DNA of 64,000 nt from Pyrenula massariospora (GCA_021030905.1 JAGFMI010000002.1:2170001-2234000); one strand, 5' to 3'. Numbered from the stretch's first letter, positions 43,706 to 55,890 are shown. Program-made: numbers and translations. The notes: generated by a model from the letters alone, not told the origin.

Positions 43706-45547
43706 ATGTTGACCACAGTTACGGCCATGTTGCCTCTACCATTGGGCAGCATGAGCTGGGCGGATTGGGTCCAAGTATCTGTGGCATCTGCTGTTGTAAT
43801 GGTTCGTGATTCCTATCAACGTCAACATCAACGTCGAAGACTACCAGCCATAATCACCATAGGTCCCCTGAAGCTGAAAATGGCTCGCTATCTTAGGTCC
43901 TGTCCCAGGTCGGCTATAACCTCTTTCTTCATCCCCTAGCCCAAGTTCCAGGACCCATCTTGGCGCGAGCAAGCGGTATTCCATCATGGTACCATGCGAT
44001 TCACGGAAAGCGCCATGTCTGGTTATTGCAGCTATTTCGGAAATATGGGAACAGAGTTCGGGCAGCGCCCAACTTGGTCCTGTTCTGCGATCCAGATGCA
44101 GACGCTGCCATTTACAGCAATAAGTCCAACGTACGACGGAGCGACTTTTACAGGGCACTGAAACGTAAAAGCGACGAGAACATGCCTCTCAACATCGTCG
44201 ATGTCGACGAGCATGCCGCAAGACGCAGGCTGCTCAATTTTGCTTTTACCGAGAAGTCTCTGCGCCCTGCCTCCAAGTTCATGATCACCCATGTAGACCG
44301 GTGGCACCAGATCATATTAGATGAAAGCGATGGTGCAAAGGAGTGGACTGCTCCGCAAGATCTAGCATCGCACTTCGACAATCTGGTGTTTGACATACTG
44401 GGCGAGCTCTGCTTCGGGAAGTCATTCGACATTAAGGAGCCTGGTGATAACCCTATGAAAGCAATCCCGCATACCATTGCGGAATATATGCGATTCTATT
44501 ATCCAGTCAGTGTCCTCTTACCTTCCCCTTCACTTCTGTTTCTCTATTTTACCTATGACGCTTCCTCACTCTGATGGGACTGTCACTACGATAATAAAGA
44601 CGCTAATTCTTTTTATCTTGAAGTTTTGCCGGTCGCCTTTTCTCTCCTTCTTAATCTGGATCAAGCCTCGCGGCCTCGACTGGCTAATCGATTTCGTCTC
44701 TCCACCACTCGTTCACCGGTATAACGAGTTTGTTTACGATACCATCACAAATCGAATCGCTTTGCAAAAGTATGAAACGAAGCAGGCTGAGGAAGAGCGG
44801 CGTCAAGATATGTTTTACTTCCTTTACGAAGCACTTGATCTTGGCTCCGGTGTCGGTCTCAATTCCTATAAGGAGGGCGACCTACGCGCCGACTGCAGCC
44901 TTTTTATCATCGCAGGCTCCGACACAACGTCCGCGGTGCTCGCAGGCTTTTTCTTCTATCTGTCTAAGAACCCTAGAGTATACCAGAAGCTTGTTGACGA
45001 GATCTGCACGAGGTTTGGCTCAGCAGAAGACGTTGTGTATGGCCCAAAACTGACAGGGTGTACATACCTACGGGCTTGTATTAACGAGGTCATGCGGCTT
45101 ACCCCGGTCGTACCCTGTGAGCCTCCACGACAAGTGCTTCCCGGCGGCATCGAGATCATGGGAAAGGGCTATGCTGCAGGTATCACCGTGGGGACGGTTC
45201 CTTGGGCAAATGGGCGCAATGAGAACGTATACAGAGACGCTTCTGCCTTTAGACCGGAGCGTTGGATTGTGGACGAGGTTACTGTCACCAGCGAGGAGAT
45301 CGCGCGGCTGAAGGCTAGCTTCCGCCCATTTCTTTCCGGCCCGGGTATCTGCCCAGGAAGAAACGTAGCTCTGATGGAAATCAGTATTATCGTAGCCCGT
45401 ACTCTGCATCGGTTCGAGCTGAGGCAGGTGCCAGGATCCACTTGCAAAAGTGGGGATGACGACAACAGGAACCACTTCCAGCTGGAAGACGTCTATGTCA
45501 CGATCCGACAGGGCCCAGACCTGCAGTTCAGGAGGAGACGGGAATGA
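43706..45547 (+). CDS. Cytochrome P450 monooxygenase
   Basis: Model: exons 43706-43801, 43909-44505 and 44624-45547, 538 residues, phases consistent. Motifs in order: a short hydrophobic N-terminus, FLHPLAQVPGP (Pro-rich hinge), I-helix AGSDTT (328-333), EVMR (ExxR, 386-389), FRPERW, and the heme loop FLSGPGICPG with the Cys at about 474. All residues needed for a working P450 are there. It probably hydroxylates or otherwise oxidises the prenylated product; the substrate is unknown. Exon 1 is the least certain part because its donor GTTCGT is weak and a different first exon would still give an N-terminal anchor. The gene shares its promoter region with the prenyltransferase. Confidence 0.87.
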
Positions 45548-45655
45548 TCAACGGGAGCGAAGCAGACGTCATAGCTGAGTACTAGGAAAAGAGCGGGAGC
45601 TGCAGAGAAGATATGTCCAGATAGTGGTCAGCCTCGCTCGCATTGGACTAATGCA

Positions 45656-45711
45656 CTTCGGGGATTCGCTTCGGGGACTCGCTTCGGGGACTCGCTTGGG
45701 ATGCACTTCGG
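45656..45711. repeat. Minisatellite, 13-base unit
   Basis: Unit cttcggggactcg (with one gattcg variant) repeated in tandem about three times, followed by a diverged copy. It lies about 110 bases after the P450 stop codon. Confidence 0.75.
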
Positions 45712-45779
45712 GAGGCTGCAGCCTTGATTTCACAAACAGATCCAGTGGGACAGACCATCTGAATACAACCTAAGAGCGT

Positions 45780-46030
45780 AATTTGAGTTCAATTTAGGTC
45801 CGTTTCAGTAGGTAAAATATACTAATTAGATCGCTTTGGCACAGGTTGTTATTTCTTTCTATTTAATTATTTTGCCTTTTTAATTTTTATCGTTGGAAAC
45901 CGTTGACTTTAAGTAAGATGATTTTATCTTTAACTAATAAAATCTCGGTAAGTCTTTAATTAAATTGTTTTATTTATAATATATTTAAATATATTCTTTT
46001 TTTAATATTAGGTGTAAATCTAATAATCTT
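45780..46030. repeat. AT-rich island
   Basis: Runs such as tttatttataatatatttaaatatattc contrast with the near-50% GC neighbours. In ascomycetes this often marks repeats mutated by RIP (C-to-T); no element type can be read from it. Confidence 0.45.
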
Positions 46031-47929
46031 ATATCCTGCGAGGTGGTTGAGTCAGAAGTAAGGTTTTCACCGGACAATGTAAGTTATCCAGCCAGTTTCA
46101 TGTGGCCATTAAGCCCAGGAGCACCCGAGATAAGGAGCTGATCCGGCACGTACAGACCCTGGAGACCCAGGAACGGAGATACTGCTGAAGCTGTGTAGGC
46201 AAATGACGAATACAACCCTGGAGCTTATACCAAACTCTGCTCGTCAAGGAAATACTGCTCGGGAGATGCGTGGGGCGGGAGCGCACGCTGAAAGCCTGCC
46301 ACAGCGATCGGTACTTGAGAAAGCGCAGCAGGCTGTACTACGATCTCAATGTCGGGTGGATATGCTTACGGCTAAGGTTATGCAGTGTGATGCGATCCGT
46401 GCCGCAAGGTGCTAGTCTAACTACATTCAGACCCGCGCGGAAGCTCGGTTCGTGCCGGTGAACCGAACTAGTGAAAGCCACAGCAAGGGCGTAAGCCAGC
46501 GGTATCTTAGGTAGCCACTCGAAGAGATACCCGCGACTCCATCAAAGCTGATACACGTCATTTTAGCGGCTTGTGAGCTTGTCCAGTGAGGTCTGCACGT
46601 ATACCACTGGTTTGGCATTCGAGGGGACAAAAACGCATCAAAGTCTACCCCCAAAATTCACACTTAACCCTCAAACCACCAAGAACCCCCTTGTCCCGCG
46701 CGCACCGCCTTCAGCACATGAGATTGGTGATGAGAAGACACACCTGCACCGCACGGGAAGATGATATAGGACGCTGTGATTGGCGTAGAGGTTGCATTCG
46801 GCACTGCAGTAATGCGGATTACAACAAGCCAAGCCGCCCACGGGAGCCGTCTAAGGTACTTATCATCTATTTGTTTGCAAACACTTCGGAACATCCTTGA
46901 AGGCCGGTGCATTCAACTGCTGCAGGTAAGTCATAGACGACGCGTGTGCATTGGTCGACTTTTGGTCTCTGTAGACATTGGTGAACTCACGGTATCTTGA
47001 CTTCGAGGTCTATGGGGTCCGAACAAGCTGTCGGCTTGCAGCTCACATCGACTAATTCTCGGCCGAGCGAGGTAAAAGGCGAGCCATCCTACTGCAAGTG
47101 CTGTTATGATCTTTGGTGACATAGATCATTGCGTCAGTTGCATTGGGGTAATACTCATGATGACGAGCCAAATGATCCAGTAAGCTGCGATACATCAACT
47201 CCACAACCCTTCATTACGCCGAACGAATCGGTATCGCCGGTTGGACATATCCACATCTGAATATCAGGTATGTATTACCGTGTATTACCTTCCTGGACAG
47301 GTAACCTACGAAGTAGCAATCCATCGTAATGTCGGTAAACCGAAGCGCCGACCACTTTTGAGATATTATAATCATCACCCATGTCTCTCTGGTCTGGGCC
47401 ATCTGTGGCCATCTGACACATTCCGCCCTTTGAGCTACCACTGTCGCAGATAGGCCTGGCCGAACTCGTCGCCTTCACCATCTGGGATCACTTTGCCAAA
47501 TCAGTCTTTTCTGCTCCGTCGCAGACTAAAGTCGGGCTTTAGCAGTGCCTTCGCCCAGTCTCGGAGCCACTTGAGCTAAGTGACCAGTTCCTAAATCTCT
47601 TCTTCCATCAGCCTGCCGCTGTGCGCACTGATCCGCGACACTAGGAATACAGATAGACACAATACACAACAACCTAAGGTACGTTTATTCATGTTCCTGA
47701 AAACTTCAATGAATCTGTACATAAAACAGATAAGGCTCATCCAAATCCGTAATCAATGACATCGCATACCGTAACTCCAAATTTTTCCTGACGAGGCCAT
47801 CTCGTAAACATTTTACGCATTCCGTACGCGGGATCGTTCCTGTTTCCTGTAATTACAGTACGGGGCCTACCAGTATCAGCCTTCACCGAGTAGTAGTAAA
47901 ATGACTGTGCAATAACAAGTATCAACGCG

Positions 47930-49470
47930 TTATGACCAGCTGTCCTGATGGCGATGAGGCTTCGCGCCGTTTACGCCATCTTTCGCATAACTAATACTTA
48001 TCTCATCTGTTCGATGGATTCCATTGTACGGCTCGGGTGGTATGCGGTTGTCGTGCAATTGCGCTCTTGAAGGTTTGGTTACCAACCTAGTCTCGTCTTC
48101 CTCCAAAATCCGTTCTTTGTTGTCATTTGGCATTATTGGGGCCCCAGAATCCTCGTCGTTGTTTCTGGTTTCTAGGACGCTCTCCATCTCGAACTTGCGG
48201 CGCGCCATCCGAACGCGAGACTTATTGTTAGACATTTCGATATCGGCGTACCCCTTGTGACGGCCGCTCGCACTGTTAGGCGTTGGGTACGCGCTTTGAG
48301 ACTTTCCTCTCGAGGACCAGGGGCGGTTTCGGATTCTCTCCAGCAGGGGCTGGAGTAGTGGGATGCAAGCTGCAATAGTGATGACGCTACCCTCGACACT
48401 TTTCAAGAAGTCAGTCAGACAGACCACTAACCGCACTAGTCCAACTGCAGATCATGGCCGACACTTACATGGTCCAGATACTTAAATCGCAACTGTCAAC
48501 TGCGGACATTAGCGGGTACTGGAACAAAATCTTCGGGCCTCTCACATGTAAGGTCAGGGCTTGCAAGGGCCCAGAGGACGGTAATCTTGTATATGGCAAC
48601 AACGGTAGAGCTTCACTTGGCGTCAGCAATACAGGGCTACCACACAGGAAACATGGTGACAGTCGCCTACATTGAGCCAACACCGAGTGCTGCGCTCAGC
48701 GCAATTTTCTTCCTCGTTGAGAGCTGGATCTTATACAATACCACCGCAGGATACACAGAGAGATAGAGGTCCACAAAAGCCGAATACGCTGTCCAGAAGC
48801 CGTAAGCAAGACGACTAGGTTGAAGTGATCAAGTGAAGGAGTGTAGTACTGACCGCAGGCACCCCAGGAATATTTCACCAAGATCCATTTAGACCAACAA
48901 AAATCCGGTTTGATCGAAAAATCCCATTGAGATCTCGTTGGTTCACATTGGGAAAAAGCAATGGCGACAGAGCCCATCATGGTGACCAGGCAAATGATAC
49001 ACATTGACCAGAGCCACGTGAGGTGCGCCCGTGAAGGGTTCAGCAGCCTGGCGAGGAGATTGACGATGGCCATCTTAGGCAGAACGTAAGAGAGGATTCC
49101 CGGGACGAAGCCGAACAAGGTGAACTGAATGGCTCCTGATATTTGATTTTCACTGAGTGTTTGGATGTGTCGGCCACTTCCTGAGTTTACCGCAGCTGTA
49201 GTAAATCCAACACTCATCCAGCTGCAAATCTTGTCTATTATCAATGCTCCATAGAGAAGACCAAGGGTAGATTGTTGTGCCACTTACGACCGAGAACACG
49301 ATTATGTAGTCATCGAGCTGCCAATTGCGTACTATGTGTATTCGAACGTACAGCCTGGCGGCGGTGAATAGGGTGCTGAGCGCCGCGATGGTGCTGATGG
49401 AGGCAACGACATGTGGGCCATTATTCTCTCCTACACGAGCGGGATCCAAGGGAGGCGGCGGCGTTGCCAT
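47930..49470 (-). CDS. Rhodopsin-like / PTH11-type seven-helix membrane protein, six exons
   Basis: Model: exons 49470-49288, 49229-48854, 48788-48671, 48610-48546, 48499-48469 and 48398-47930, 413 residues. All phases agree, and the joins recreate family blocks that are otherwise out of frame. Hydrophobic helices include VASISTIAALSTLFTAARLYV followed by RNWQLDDYIIVFS, FTLFGFVPGILSYVLPKMAI, LTWLWSMCIICLVTMMGSVA, AFVDLYLSVYPAVVL and, over the small exons, VAIYKITVLWALASPDLT to DLSIWTIVEGSVITIAACIP. This order is typical of fungal rhodopsin-domain (PTH11-like) proteins. The polar tail is about 120 residues. Receptor, transporter or orphan role is unknown. Lying between the P450 and the methyltransferase, it may belong to the cluster, for example as a sensor, but position is the only evidence. 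Confidence 0.78.
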
Positions 49471-51702
49471 TCTGTCTAATCTGTTGCTGGAGGTGCTGTC
49501 TTTCGCATTTTCTCTTGCTTGTGTTCTCAGATTATGTTTGGAGTTTCTACCAACTGGTGACAATCTCGTTCAGCGCAAAGGTCGCATTGTCTTCGGGAGC
49601 TCTCGTTACGCAAGGAAAAGAGATGGGGGTCATGCGCTGAGCAGCCTAAGATGATTCTGCTTGGCTACCTAGCCTGGTGATCCAATTATCCAACGTAGTG
49701 GTGGTAGCTGGTTGTCCAATAGGATATTGCGCCTTTATCGCAACCTGCAGTAGCCTTCCCGCTCATCCAGCTGAATTTTCTCCAGGCACACCCGCGTCGC
49801 ATCATCAAGGATAATCTTACCAGCTTATGATGCTAAGCTTTACTGGTAGAAATTTTGCATGGAGGAGGATGCTAGCGATTCAACATTCCAACGGCACCTG
49901 TAACCACCGACGTCGTACTATGGCCCTAGGGTTAGTGAACTTTAGCGGAACCTCTACATTGCTGGATAAAAATGCATTTGTAAGGTATTTTCAAATTAAA
50001 CAAAGACGTACCAACATTAATAATTATTTAAAAGTTCTTTATGTAATTGAAGTACAGGTATATAAAATAGGTCTCGATAAAATTAGACGAGATTTAATAG
50101 ATCAAGTAATCTAACCTAACCCTTGTTGTGAGTATATAATGCTGGGTAGGAAGGCCACGCAGGCTAAAATCTATTATTCCTGTGGCTGTAATACAATTTA
50201 GCAAGATAGCGCTTACCATTGGTGCACGTGTACGCTGTTGATCTGACAAGACGGCTCTGTTTCATGAGCCTGACAACCTAAGCAGCAAGGAAGGACGAAC
50301 GCTGCCTTAGGCATCTGTTCGACATGTATACCTCTTTCAGTGCTCAAACTGCATACGTATCTCAGTACTCGACCTGTATTCTTAGTTCAGTGCTCGATCT
50401 GTATACGTATTTCAGTACTCGACCTGTATACCAATTTCAGTACCGTACTAAAGAAGGAGCTTTCGGTTAGCTGGCCGGACCCCTGAAGCCGTTCACGATC
50501 GGTTCCGAGGACAGGCTAAGAACGTTGTATTCAATCTTGGTCGGCATTTATTCCCTGTGGAGCTCTATCTCATTAGTGTTTCCGTCACTGGCTGATCGGA
50601 ATCCCGGTTGCCCGGTGATGGGGCCAAAAAAAAGAAAACCTCTCGGTGAGTCTCCGAAGTAGCACAGGTTCATATGTCACATTGAGAAAATGGCATGCTC
50701 TTATCTGCAAGGGCCTGCGTAACCAGGGTGATGTAAGAGTTCTGGGCCACGGTCGACTGCATCTCGGTGACGCCAATCACTCCGTCACATCCCACACCTG
50801 AACTAATAGGGCGGCAGAGCCGTTGGCAGGATTCAGATGCGGCCCGCGACCCACCTTCCTTCCCGTGCAGTGAAACCGCTGTAACCATGAACCAGCAGAA
50901 TGATGGATCATATCGCGTGCGGGATGCCGTGCCGGCAGCCTTGCTGTCGATCTCTGTGACGCACCAAACAGGGGTCCTGCCGTCGCCGATAAAAGAGCGA
51001 TCAACTGCGCTCAAATAGCGCCAATTCAACGTGCGATTGAAGACATCATACGTTGTGCAAGTGATTAAGTGTGGCAGCCTTGCTGCATGGCTGATCACTC
51101 TCACGATGTTGTCATCTGTGTTGAAAATGCGGGGTTTTACGAGATGGCCATTGAGCAGGTTTCTCCAGCTTCCGAATCAAACGGCATAGGAAAAAGCAAT
51201 TCATGAAAAAGAAATTCTTAAACTTGAATTAAAAGGAAAAGAAATTAAGGAAAAAGAAAATCATGAGCATTGGATGCCGAAGAGAGGCTTCGTGCAACCT
51301 TACTCGCAACTAGAACAGAAGGAGCAAAACTGTAATCAGAGCGGATCCGCCACACCAAAAAAAGCTCGACGAGATGGCGTAATCTTTGTCCACATCAGAC
51401 AGGACGAATTCACATACGCAGAATCGTGACAGTGCAGTTACAAGGCATCAGATCAGAGAATGTCGTATTTTCTGTGGTGACCTCAAGCATTGGCTACCAG
51501 ACTGGCCACGTCCTGAGAATTCAAGCCCTACACACAACTCTAAATGCCTATCTCAAAGCTCGTGATTCACCGTCAAAGGTAAATCACAAAGTCTAAAACT
51601 TTCACAAACATCGCATAAACCTCTGTGCCTACGTAGATTTCCTTGATGAGCGCTTTACTTATTAGTATCATGAGTAATATGAGCGGCTCGAGGCTATCTC
51701 TT
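49471..51702. other. Long gene-free stretch inside the cluster (2.2 kb)
   Basis: Holds the promoter of the membrane-protein gene, an AT-rich island at about 49975-50110, a 25-base minisatellite at about 50316-50446, and a further AT-rich patch at about 51190-51260. A 144-codon open frame on the minus strand (50670-51104) is uninterrupted but shows no domain; a relic is possible. Confidence 0.4.
50316..50446. repeat. Minisatellite, about 25-base unit
   Basis: Imperfect tandem copies of ttcagtrctcgayctgtata (unit about 25 bases including a variable part), roughly five copies. Confidence 0.75.
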
Positions 51703-53148
51703 TTACTCGGGACGCTCGCACTCAATCACACTCTCGATGCCGTTGACCACAGTATAGATATTGACGATCTTGAGCCCGCACCTCTTCTCCAGCAGCTCGG
51801 ACCACTGTGCTGCACTGCGCTCCTTGCCCCCGAAGCCTGTCATCATGATAAGGTCCAGGGCTGTCTGTTCATAATCTTGCTTCATGGGCGGGAGGACGTG
51901 TTCATGGATGAGGAACTTGCTGTAACCAGGCTTCATGGCTTCCCTGACGCGGCTGGCAATCTTGAAGGCGTCCTCATCCGGCCAGTCGTGGAGGACGAAA
52001 TGCGTGTAGTAAGCGCGTGCACCTGGGGATACATCGTTGGTCAGCCATAACAGCGAATAGATAGCAACCGGGGAAGGAGGATAGGGGAAACTAGTATCGG
52101 ATTAAGAACCTCACCCTTAACGGGTTGTTCGGTGAAGAAGTCATATTCCATCCTCTCAATGCGCGAGTCAAGTCCCTGAATCTGTCCAAGGACAATGGGC
52201 AAGTCTTGCAGGATTAATCTTCCAGGGGAATCCGGGAACATAGATCGGAATTGAGCGGTATAATGGCCCATGCCGCCCGCGATATCAACAAGCAGGACTG
52301 CGTCTTTGTTTTCTGTATGAAAACCATCGAGGAGTCGTTCCTTGACCGGAAAGAACCCCCGATCACTCCATGGCGGACGCCCGAGAAGGTACCCGGCCAT
52401 GTGGTCGTTGAACATCTGCCCGTGCGGTGGCCTTGACTGCATGTCCTCAAACCAGTGTAGCTTGGTGTTATGAGCTATCTGGTACGCTGTATCAAATTTG
52501 TCTGTTGGGACCTTGTAACCCCTATCCTTGAGCCAGTCGTGGGCTTCCAGGAATGTGGGATTGAGAATCGGTGGACTAATGGAAAACCCATTTAGTCACC
52601 AGTCAGATTGGATTCTCGGCGTAAGTCTTACCCGGTGTAGTAGCCACTGTACATGACTGGGAGAGATAAGGACTTGCTGAAGCTATTGGGTGTGTATTCA
52701 TCAGGAGCTGTCATGTTCAGATAACCAGAGGCCGCTACATGTCGCATCATGCGCTGCAAGAGCTCTTCTTGCAAGCCAAGCTGCTTTGCCAGGTCGGACA
52801 CTTTCTGAGGGCGGTCGCCATTCTGTGCCATGGTGGTCCACAGGTTTGTGTAAACGCCGAACGAGATGGCCATAGCATTAGAAGGCTGGGGCTCAATTAG
52901 CTTTGCTGCTCATTGTGGGGACACTCTTGACTAGCCTGCGCCCAGACATGCTGGATCATGATTTCGCGAGGAGTCTCGAGCGAGCGCGCAAGCTCTCGCG
53001 CCTTCGCAAGCAATTCCAGCCGTGGTGCAAGAGAAGCATCGCCTGCCTTGGAAAGGGCATCGCCGGCAGAGGCTATCTCTGACAGCAGCTTGGGTACCGC
53101 ACCAATGTTGGAGGGAGCGGTTGCCGACTCAAGGTCGATAGGAGCCAT
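51703..53148 (-). CDS. SAM-dependent O-methyltransferase, plant/COMT type
   Basis: Model: exons 53148-52936, 52885-52632, 52575-52115 and 52022-51703, 415 residues, phases consistent. An N-terminal winged-helix dimerisation domain (VSDLAKQLGLQEELLQRMMR, then HVAASGYL) precedes the SAM-binding motif VDIAGGMGHY (252-261). The segment FVLHDWPDEDA carries the catalytic His (about 321) of the family, and the chain ends with ERSAAQWSELLEKRCGLKIV. It would methylate a hydroxyl on the pathway product. Intron 1 (52935-52886) begins GC rather than GT (CAG then GCTAGT) with a GCTAAT branch and CAG acceptor; no GT donor keeps the frame, so this looks like a GC-AG intron. It is the right-hand end of the putative cluster. 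Confidence 0.87.
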
Positions 53149-54204
53149 GGTTTTTGAAGACGGTAGATCGATACAGTGATGGAACTCGGGTACTTTTCAA
53201 AGGAAGGAGGTCCGTAGCAAGGAAAACCATAGGAGTTCAGCGCGGGGACTGCTCGTCGACTCTAATGGCTGGAAACACTGAGCAAGCCTTGATGAAAGCG
53301 GGGAGAGCTTGTGTCGCGTCAGATAGATCTATTTTTATTCTCAAATTACTTTGATCTTTGATGTGTTTGTGTGACCATGAACACTGACTGGACCCCACCA
53401 ACAATGCAAGGTAAGATACGTAGTACGTGAATCAAGCTGTCGTCATCCCGTTCCAGGAGTCTGTTCCACCCGGCATAATTCATTGCATTTCAGCCGTACG
53501 GGCACTAGCCTTACACGAAGACTAGCAGCAGTAGCATGGTGGAGCTCGTCTTCCCCAGCAAGCACTAGCATTGCGTCTTGCTTAATCAATTGTAAATGAA
53601 GTGCGGCCCGTATCGTCACTAAACTCGGAAGGAGTGGGGCGGGGAACGGCGAAGATAAATACAAGACCAACTATAAATATGCAAGCATAATGTTATCTAC
53701 ATTAAAATTTAAACAGCATTTTAAGTTTATAGAATACACTATTTAAACAAATCTTTAAAGGGAGTGGCTTGATATAAAAGTTTTTAAAAAAGTCTCTTGT
53801 TGCATAAATATTATTCAGGTTATAATATTCTAATTTAAGTTTGATATTATTATTTATTATATATATAAATCCCTTTTAAGTGCACTTTGCTAAAGCTAGT
53901 TCTAATTAGAATTAGCATAATAGGTTGCTAAGATACTCTAACTAGGTCCCTTAGCTGGGCAACTTCACATCAACGGTCTCGTCCAGTATCAAGCCTGCCT
54001 TCCTCTTTCATCACGAAAATGAACATACTGCACGTAAGGCGCTCAGCTATGTTCTAGTTCTTCCGTATCTTCGCCATTCTTCTGTCACACCATCTCCTTC
54101 GTAGACTTTAGGACCTTGTATTGATAGAATTGGTCCCGCCACGTATCAGATTCAAGCAATGCGTCCATGTGTAGCAGCTCGACTACATGTTCCACAAAAT
54201 GGTA
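53149..54204. other. Intergenic with AT-rich island (about 53690-53900)
   Basis: Left part is the promoter of the methyltransferase. The island has TATTTATTATATATATAAA-like runs and could be the eroded remains of a repeat. No gene found. It marks the right border of the cluster. Confidence 0.45.
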
Positions 54205-54762
54205 TCATACTCCTAGTTGACATACCAGCCTATATGTGTATGTCGCCGGATCTGTCGCAAGGTCAACCACGCGCCAGTTGTCGATATCGCTGTGCCAACC
54301 CCCAAGAAGACTATACCCACAGTCAAAACACCTAATAAGATCGCGGGGCTTGCAGTGGAACTGCTGAGGATAACTGCTGCTTCCAGGTGCAGACTCAAGA
54401 ATTCTCATCATTGTAGCTGCAGCATGGGCAGATTTGCAGGTGCAAGCAAAATAAATCATGTCCATTATGTTTGCCGTGAACCATGGTGAAAGTATGAGGC
54501 CGTCCAGGACTTCACATTTAGATTTCCCACATAGGTGGCCAAAGGTGAGCAACAGAATCTCCAGAGCTACCTTGTTGATGCGAGAAGCTCCTTTGTTGGT
54601 CAGGTCCAGGTCCTAGAAGGGATTCATGGTAAGTACGGGGAGATATTTGAAGGCTGAGGAGTCGCTTGCGTTTGGCTAGTAGATTGATTTGCGAGACGGA
54701 ATGTAGAAGTCAGTCTCTGCTTTGGACTCCTCGCTTCGTGGGCCGGCGATCGAACATTCCAT
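54205..54762 (-). pseudogene. Member 8 of the F-box-like family, decayed
   Basis: Exon 2 (54612-54205) opens DLDLTNKGA in phase after a CTAG acceptor, then VALEILLLTFGHLCG (F-box-like helix), MIYFACTCKSAHAAATM, CFDC with eight residues before the His of GGWHS (the family has nine), and stops soon after a lone Cys. Upstream, MECSIAGPRSEES with ETDFYIP (start 54762) is the counterpart of exon 1, but the expected PE-GT donor reads CCGTCTCG, so the splice site seems lost. The protein would also miss the usual C-terminal end. A working, shortened gene is possible but less likely. Confidence 0.6.
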
Positions 54763-55288
54763 GGTTACACTGGAGCGAGAGATAGGATTTGAAAATCGAG
54801 CACGAATCCTTACAGCGGTGTGTAAGGTAGAATTGGGGAGGATGACCTGATGACGGATAAAATGGCTGATAGTACAGAATTGCCGGTGTTCACCACTTTA
54901 TGCCAAGATATCAAACCATAAAATCTAAAAAGGTTGCCTGATAACTACGGATAACCTGCCTATCTCATCCGACTGGTGTGGTTCACATGCGTAGGTGACG
55001 GAGGCTAGCGATAGCTTGAGGGTAACTGTGAGATTCGTCATTTTAGTTGATGTGAGAAACCATCGCATAAGGAGTGATAACTAGGTAAGCATAAGCTATG
55101 CCAATGTCACCATCAGCATTCGTACCACCCCACATTCTCGTGCTTAAAGATGAAATCAAGTCCGCCCCGAATCCAACAGAAATGCAAAAGAAATGTTTTC
55201 ACACCGGCACCAGATAGCATGTTCCAACCCAGTTATAACTCGTTAGAGCTTGCTCGGATGCCGAAAGTCTTGGAGATATCTCCCACAA
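54763..55288. other. Intergenic between decayed members 8 and 9
   Basis: About 0.5 kb. No gene, repeat or RNA found. Confidence 0.4.
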
Positions 55289-55890
55289 TCAACAACACTT
55301 CGATGCCTTGGTGATAGAAGCCAATGGGATCTTTGTAATGGAAATCAGCAATTCCATCTCAAATACAATCTCCAAATCCTTTTCAGTAAGACTCAGTGGA
55401 GCCTTGTTGCGATGAGCCGCTGCCTCATGCCACCCCACAACGGAGCCAGAATGCGCGGATATGTGCGCCACAAAAACTGGGTCAATAGCATGCTGCAAGG
55501 TCTTTTGCTTTGTACTTGGAATGTCCGAGATCCATGTTCACTCCGCGATCACGGTAACGCGAGTCTTTGACCGAGCCTCGCTTAAGGATATGCATCGATT
55601 TTGCCGCATTCAAAGTTAGATGGATCAGATCCAGTGGGTTTTGTGTAAGGTGTAGATCTATGGGACCCATAGACGCCCCAGGTTGTAAAAGAAAATTCGT
55701 AGAGATGCTGGATAATTAGAAGCATGATCTCTATAGACAGCTTTTGGATTGGCGAGGCTGCATTGGAAGTCAAGTCCAATCCCTGATTGATCCATTGTTG
55801 AGACATGATCCGTTGTGACGTGAGATTGACCTTTCAGAAAGACTTACCGAACGGATGTAGATCAGCAATTTCGGAGGCTGAGACATTACG
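55289..55890 (-). pseudogene. Member 9 of the F-box-like family, frameshifted
   Basis: A short exon 1 (MSQPPKLLIYIR plus S, start about 55890) is followed by a GTAAGT intron, then exon 2 opens GLDLTSNAASPIQKLSIEIMLLIIQHLYE, a clear family F-box region. After this the frame shifts: the second helix appears in another frame as NPLDLIHLTLNAAKSMHI. The C-x2-C-x9-H-S module is not found, and later frames are unrelated. At least one indel has broken the gene. Confidence 0.6.

Larger units (their letters stand above)
45548..47929. other. Long gene-free stretch inside the cluster (2.4 kb)
   Basis: Contains a minisatellite at 45656-45711, an AT-rich island at about 45780-46030, and then 1.9 kb of ordinary base composition with many short frames. 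One minus-strand frame at 46931-47122 opens with a hydrophobic stretch (MSPKIITALAVGWLAFYLAR) that could be an anchor exon, but I could not extend it into a gene. The stretch may hold a lost cluster gene. Confidence 0.4.

Noticed and set aside
46427-47122. Cluster of minus-strand frames, one with a hydrophobic start, considered as a second P450 or lost cluster gene
   Set aside because: No heme loop, ExxR or other domain motif could be joined from these frames.
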